In this document: one piece after another, positions 4,147-6,419 of the stretch
How the letters are laid out: each line of letters begins with the position of its first letter
How positions within the stretch are numbered: position 1 is the stretch's first letter
NCBI GenBank assembly: GCA_035529735.1
Contig: DATKWE010000128.1
Coordinates: 1-6,419 of the forward strand
DNA from: JAAXQD01 sp035529735
GTDB lineage: Bacteria; Desulfobacterota; Desulfobacteria; Desulfobacterales; UBA11574
Length of the DNA stretch: 6,419 nucleotides
Direction of reading: 5' to 3'
The notes under the pieces: model-generated
Database searches by the model: none
What the model saw: only the letters and a program-made list of their open reading frames with translations
Told to the model about the DNA's origin: nothing
Program-made: the position numbers and the translations under genes

Positions 4147-6419
4147 ATGTTTAATGCCTTTAAATTACGACCCGCTCTGACCGAACACGACATTGAAACC
4201 TATTCCGTACAGTTTCAATTGGACAGATTGGTTCCGGGTGTCGATAATGTCTGCTACGATGTGCATCTCAGTCCTGCCTTTTGTGCGTCCGTCCGAAAAG
4301 TGGTGCGCCTTCTTTTTCAGAAACATGCCAAAATTAAAAAATATTTAAACCTCTACAAGACCCGAAGCCTCAATATCGAACAAGATGAATTCAAAAGACT
4401 TTGTCGCGATGTATTGCATGCTGCCGTCAATAAAGCAAAGTCAGAGTCTGAAATTCAAATCGATTTGCTGGCCCAGATGGCCGTGATTAAAAAGCTCAGC
4501 GAAGAGATTCAGCGGCAGCACAAAACAATATTAGAAGATCTCAACCAGTCCGCTCGGAAACATGAAATATCCAGCAGTGAGGGCTTAAATAGATATGTCC
4601 AAATAAAAGAGAAGATTTCCGATATCCAGCAGAATAAAAAATCGCTGTTGCGGACCGTTGGAGAGGAGCTGTTCCGGTATTTTACTGAGGTCCAGCGTGA
4701 AGATCTCAAGGAAATGCGCGGGTCTGTTTTGGGTGCGGACGCGAATCTTCCCGACGATGTCTTTGCCAATCCGATTCTCCATGTGGAGAATCCCTTTGAC
4801 GACTATTTTATGGTCGATGAATATGTTCTGCTGGCACATCGATCGGAAGATCCGGATAGCTATCAAAACTTTTTGATACTGATTCGAAGTCTTTTCAGAA
4901 AGATCCTATTAAAAATGTTCTTGACCACACCGCCGGCAACGGATCGGCCGGACCCGAAAGCGACCGGTGTCGACCCGGCAATCGGCCGTGCCGGAAAACC
5001 GGATTCCGAATCCCGGTACGAGGAATTGGATATATGGTTGAAACATGTGGACAACGTCGATACGCTGTTTGACGGTTTTAAATCCAGGGAGCGCTATAAA
5101 ATCCTTAAAGAACGAAAAGAGACCCCAAAAAATATCGAGGATCTCAAAAAAAGGGCCAAACATCAGGATCGGCTGTTAAATTTCATTTACAAAAAATTTA
5201 ACAAAGCAGGCTTTATTGAAAGAATTTCGGCGTCTTATGAAATGAAGACGGTGTATCTCGACTACTGTCCGCCTTTGGCACCTCAGCAGGTATTACAGTA
5301 TCTCACCCAGCCCAAACAAAGGAAAGGCATTGTCGACCAGCTGAATCGTTTGAAAAAGTTTTACGGGAAATCGCATTCCCTTTTACCTTTGAAGAAAAAA
5401 ATCCGGCAGTTGAAAACAATTTCAAAGCAGGAGAAGAAAAAATATTTAATACAGTTTTTGAATGATTTTGTCCGTTATCACAGGGATTTTCAAAATTTTT
5501 TGATGCTCAGAGAAGCTTTGGACCGAATACACCTGCTGTCGGATAAAAAGATGATCGACCTGTCTCGTGAGAATCGTATCCTCTACGAGTTTCTGCTTCC
5601 CGATGAACAAGCGCCGGCGGTCAGGCCGCCCATCAACCACGTCATCATCAAGGCGGATGTGCGGGATTCCTCGGACATCATCCTTAAAATGAAGGAAAAA
5701 GGTCTTAATCCGGCATCGTTTTTCAGCCTCAATTTTTTTGTTCCCATCACCAGCATCTTGTTTGAATATACGGCAGAAAAAGTGTTTATCGAGGGGGATG
5801 CGGTGATTCTTTCAATATTCGAGCATGAAGATGCGCCCCAAGGGGAGTACAGTGTTTCCCGTGCCTGTGGCTTGGCCGTTCACATGCTTGATATTGTCCG
5901 AAAGTACAATATGCTCGGCATAAAACATAAACTGCCGGTAATGGAATTGGGCATTGGCATCAGTTATAGTGACAGCCCGCCCACGTTTCTATTTGATGAG
6001 AGCCGGCGCATCATGATTTCGCCGGCCATCAATTCAGCAGACCGGATGTCGAAGTGTTCAAAACCCTTGCAAAAAACCATGTCAAATAAGAAAAGACCGT
6101 TTAATCTTTACGTTTTTGAACGTGCATCCACCAAAGATCCAACAATAAAAGACGATGTGTTGCTGCGTTACAATGTCAACGGCATTGAATTGAACGCCGA
6201 TGGTTTTGACAAACTGTCCCAAGAAATCCATCTGGAATCGCTGGTGTGTGATCTTCCCGAGCTCCGGGAAGGAAAAATAACGGTTCATACCGGAAAATAC
6301 CCAACGGCCACCGGAAAATATCAGAGATTGGTGATACGGGAAGGCCGAATCCCTGTTGTTGCGCCGAATGATTTCAGCACGGTCCGGGAGACGGATACAC
6401 CGTACTTTGAAGTGTGTAC
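4147..6419 (+). CDS. Large soluble protein with divergent class III nucleotidyl cyclase domain (3' end beyond window)
   Basis: An unbroken frame of 757 codons runs off the window end. Residues 1-490 are charged and mostly helical, with a probable coiled coil at about 95-165 and a low-complexity Pro/Asp linker at 261-285; I recognise no domain there. Residues 497-640 match a class III adenylate/guanylate cyclase domain in order: ADVRDSS with metal ligand D504; FIEGDAVILSIF with metal ligand D551; the helix GLAVHMLDIVRKYN; LGIGISYS; and INSADRMSK giving the transition-state pair N629 and R633. The base-selecting Lys and Asp/Thr positions are instead F547 and I622. Residues 650-757 form a further domain with a GxYPTATGKYQRLVIREGRIPVV stretch that I cannot name. 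No transmembrane segment or HAMP domain is seen, so it is probably cytoplasmic. ATG 4147 is the first start after an in-frame stop (4126-4128); its ribosome binding site is poor. It may make a cyclic nucleotide, or it may be a catalytically altered sensor. Confidence 0.8.
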   Translation, partial: MFNAFKLRPALTEHDIETYSVQFQLDRLVPGVDNVCYDVHLSPAFCASVRKVVRLLFQKHAKIKKYLNLYKTRSLNIEQDEFKRLCRDVLHAAVNKAKSESEIQIDLLAQMAVIKKLSEEIQRQHKTILEDLNQSARKHEISSSEGLNRYVQIKEKISDIQQNKKSLLRTVGEELFRYFTEVQREDLKEMRGSVLGADANLPDDVFANPILHVENPFDDYFMVDEYVLLAHRSEDPDSYQNFLILIRSLFRKILLKMFLTTPPATDRPDPKATGVDPAIGRAGKPDSESRYEELDIWLKHVDNVDTLFDGFKSRERYKILKERKETPKNIEDLKKRAKHQDRLLNFIYKKFNKAGFIERISASYEMKTVYLDYCPPLAPQQVLQYLTQPKQRKGIVDQLNRLKKFYGKSHSLLPLKKKIRQLKTISKQEKKKYLIQFLNDFVRYHRDFQNFLMLREALDRIHLLSDKKMIDLSRENRILYEFLLPDEQAPAVRPPINHVIIKADVRDSSDIILKMKEKGLNPASFFSLNFFVPITSILFEYTAEKVFIEGDAVILSIFEHEDAPQGEYSVSRACGLAVHMLDIVRKYNMLGIKHKLPVMELGIGISYSDSPPTFLFDESRRIMISPAINSADRMSKCSKPLQKTMSNKKRPFNLYVFERASTKDPTIKDDVLLRYNVNGIELNADGFDKLSQEIHLESLVCDLPELREGKITVHTGKYPTATGKYQRLVIREGRIPVVAPNDFSTVRETDTPYFEVC

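Noticed and set aside
4147..6419. Cyclase-like gene as part of a Pycsar or CBASS anti-phage system
   Set aside because: No effector with a cyclic-nucleotide-binding and toxic domain is seen beside it, and the visible neighbours are housekeeping-like. The sequence past 6419 is unknown, so only a lack of support can be stated.

Overview
The window looks like chromosomal DNA from a Gram-negative bacterium, most likely a Desulfobacterota-type (sulfate-reducer-like) organism. That assignment is an inference from three things: the style of the interspersed palindromic repeats, the combination of a cobalamin riboswitch with small lineage-specific genes, and a large soluble cyclase-like protein. No rRNA, tRNA or marker gene is present to confirm it.

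Left part (1-710). A strong intrinsic terminator at 30-64 closes a plus-strand transcript that begins outside the window. The rest reads on the minus strand as one complete regulatory unit: a sigma-70-like promoter (682-710), a textbook cobalamin riboswitch (503-676), an intrinsic terminator that can serve as its expression platform (386-425), then a strong ribosome binding site and an 86-residue protein of unknown function (69-329). This unknown gene is therefore predicted to respond to vitamin B12.

Middle part (711-2050). A nested palindrome of about 250 bp (732-981) separates the riboswitch promoter from the promoter of a plus-strand HD-superfamily hydrolase gene (1065-1643). After that gene comes a 400-bp non-coding stretch of palindromes. 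It is bracketed by two copies of a 33-bp terminator-like repeat, one at each of the converging gene ends. A 34-bp GC-rich module occurs in both palindromic regions.

Right part (2051-6419). Three minus-strand genes follow one another: a small unknown protein (3741-4073), a UPF0173-family metallo-beta-lactamase-fold hydrolase (3009-3692), and a short J-domain co-chaperone without a zinc finger (2051-2857), the last preceded by a REP-like inverted repeat. Head-to-head with them, a long plus-strand gene (4147 to beyond the window end) encodes at least 757 residues: an alpha-helical N-terminal region of about 490 residues with no recognised domain, a divergent class III nucleotidyl cyclase domain, and a C-terminal extension. 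Its catalytic residues are present, but both residues that normally select the purine base are replaced. This protein and the B12-controlled small protein are the two most interesting items here. I see no evidence of a CRISPR array, an insertion sequence with a transposase, or a recognised defence cassette.
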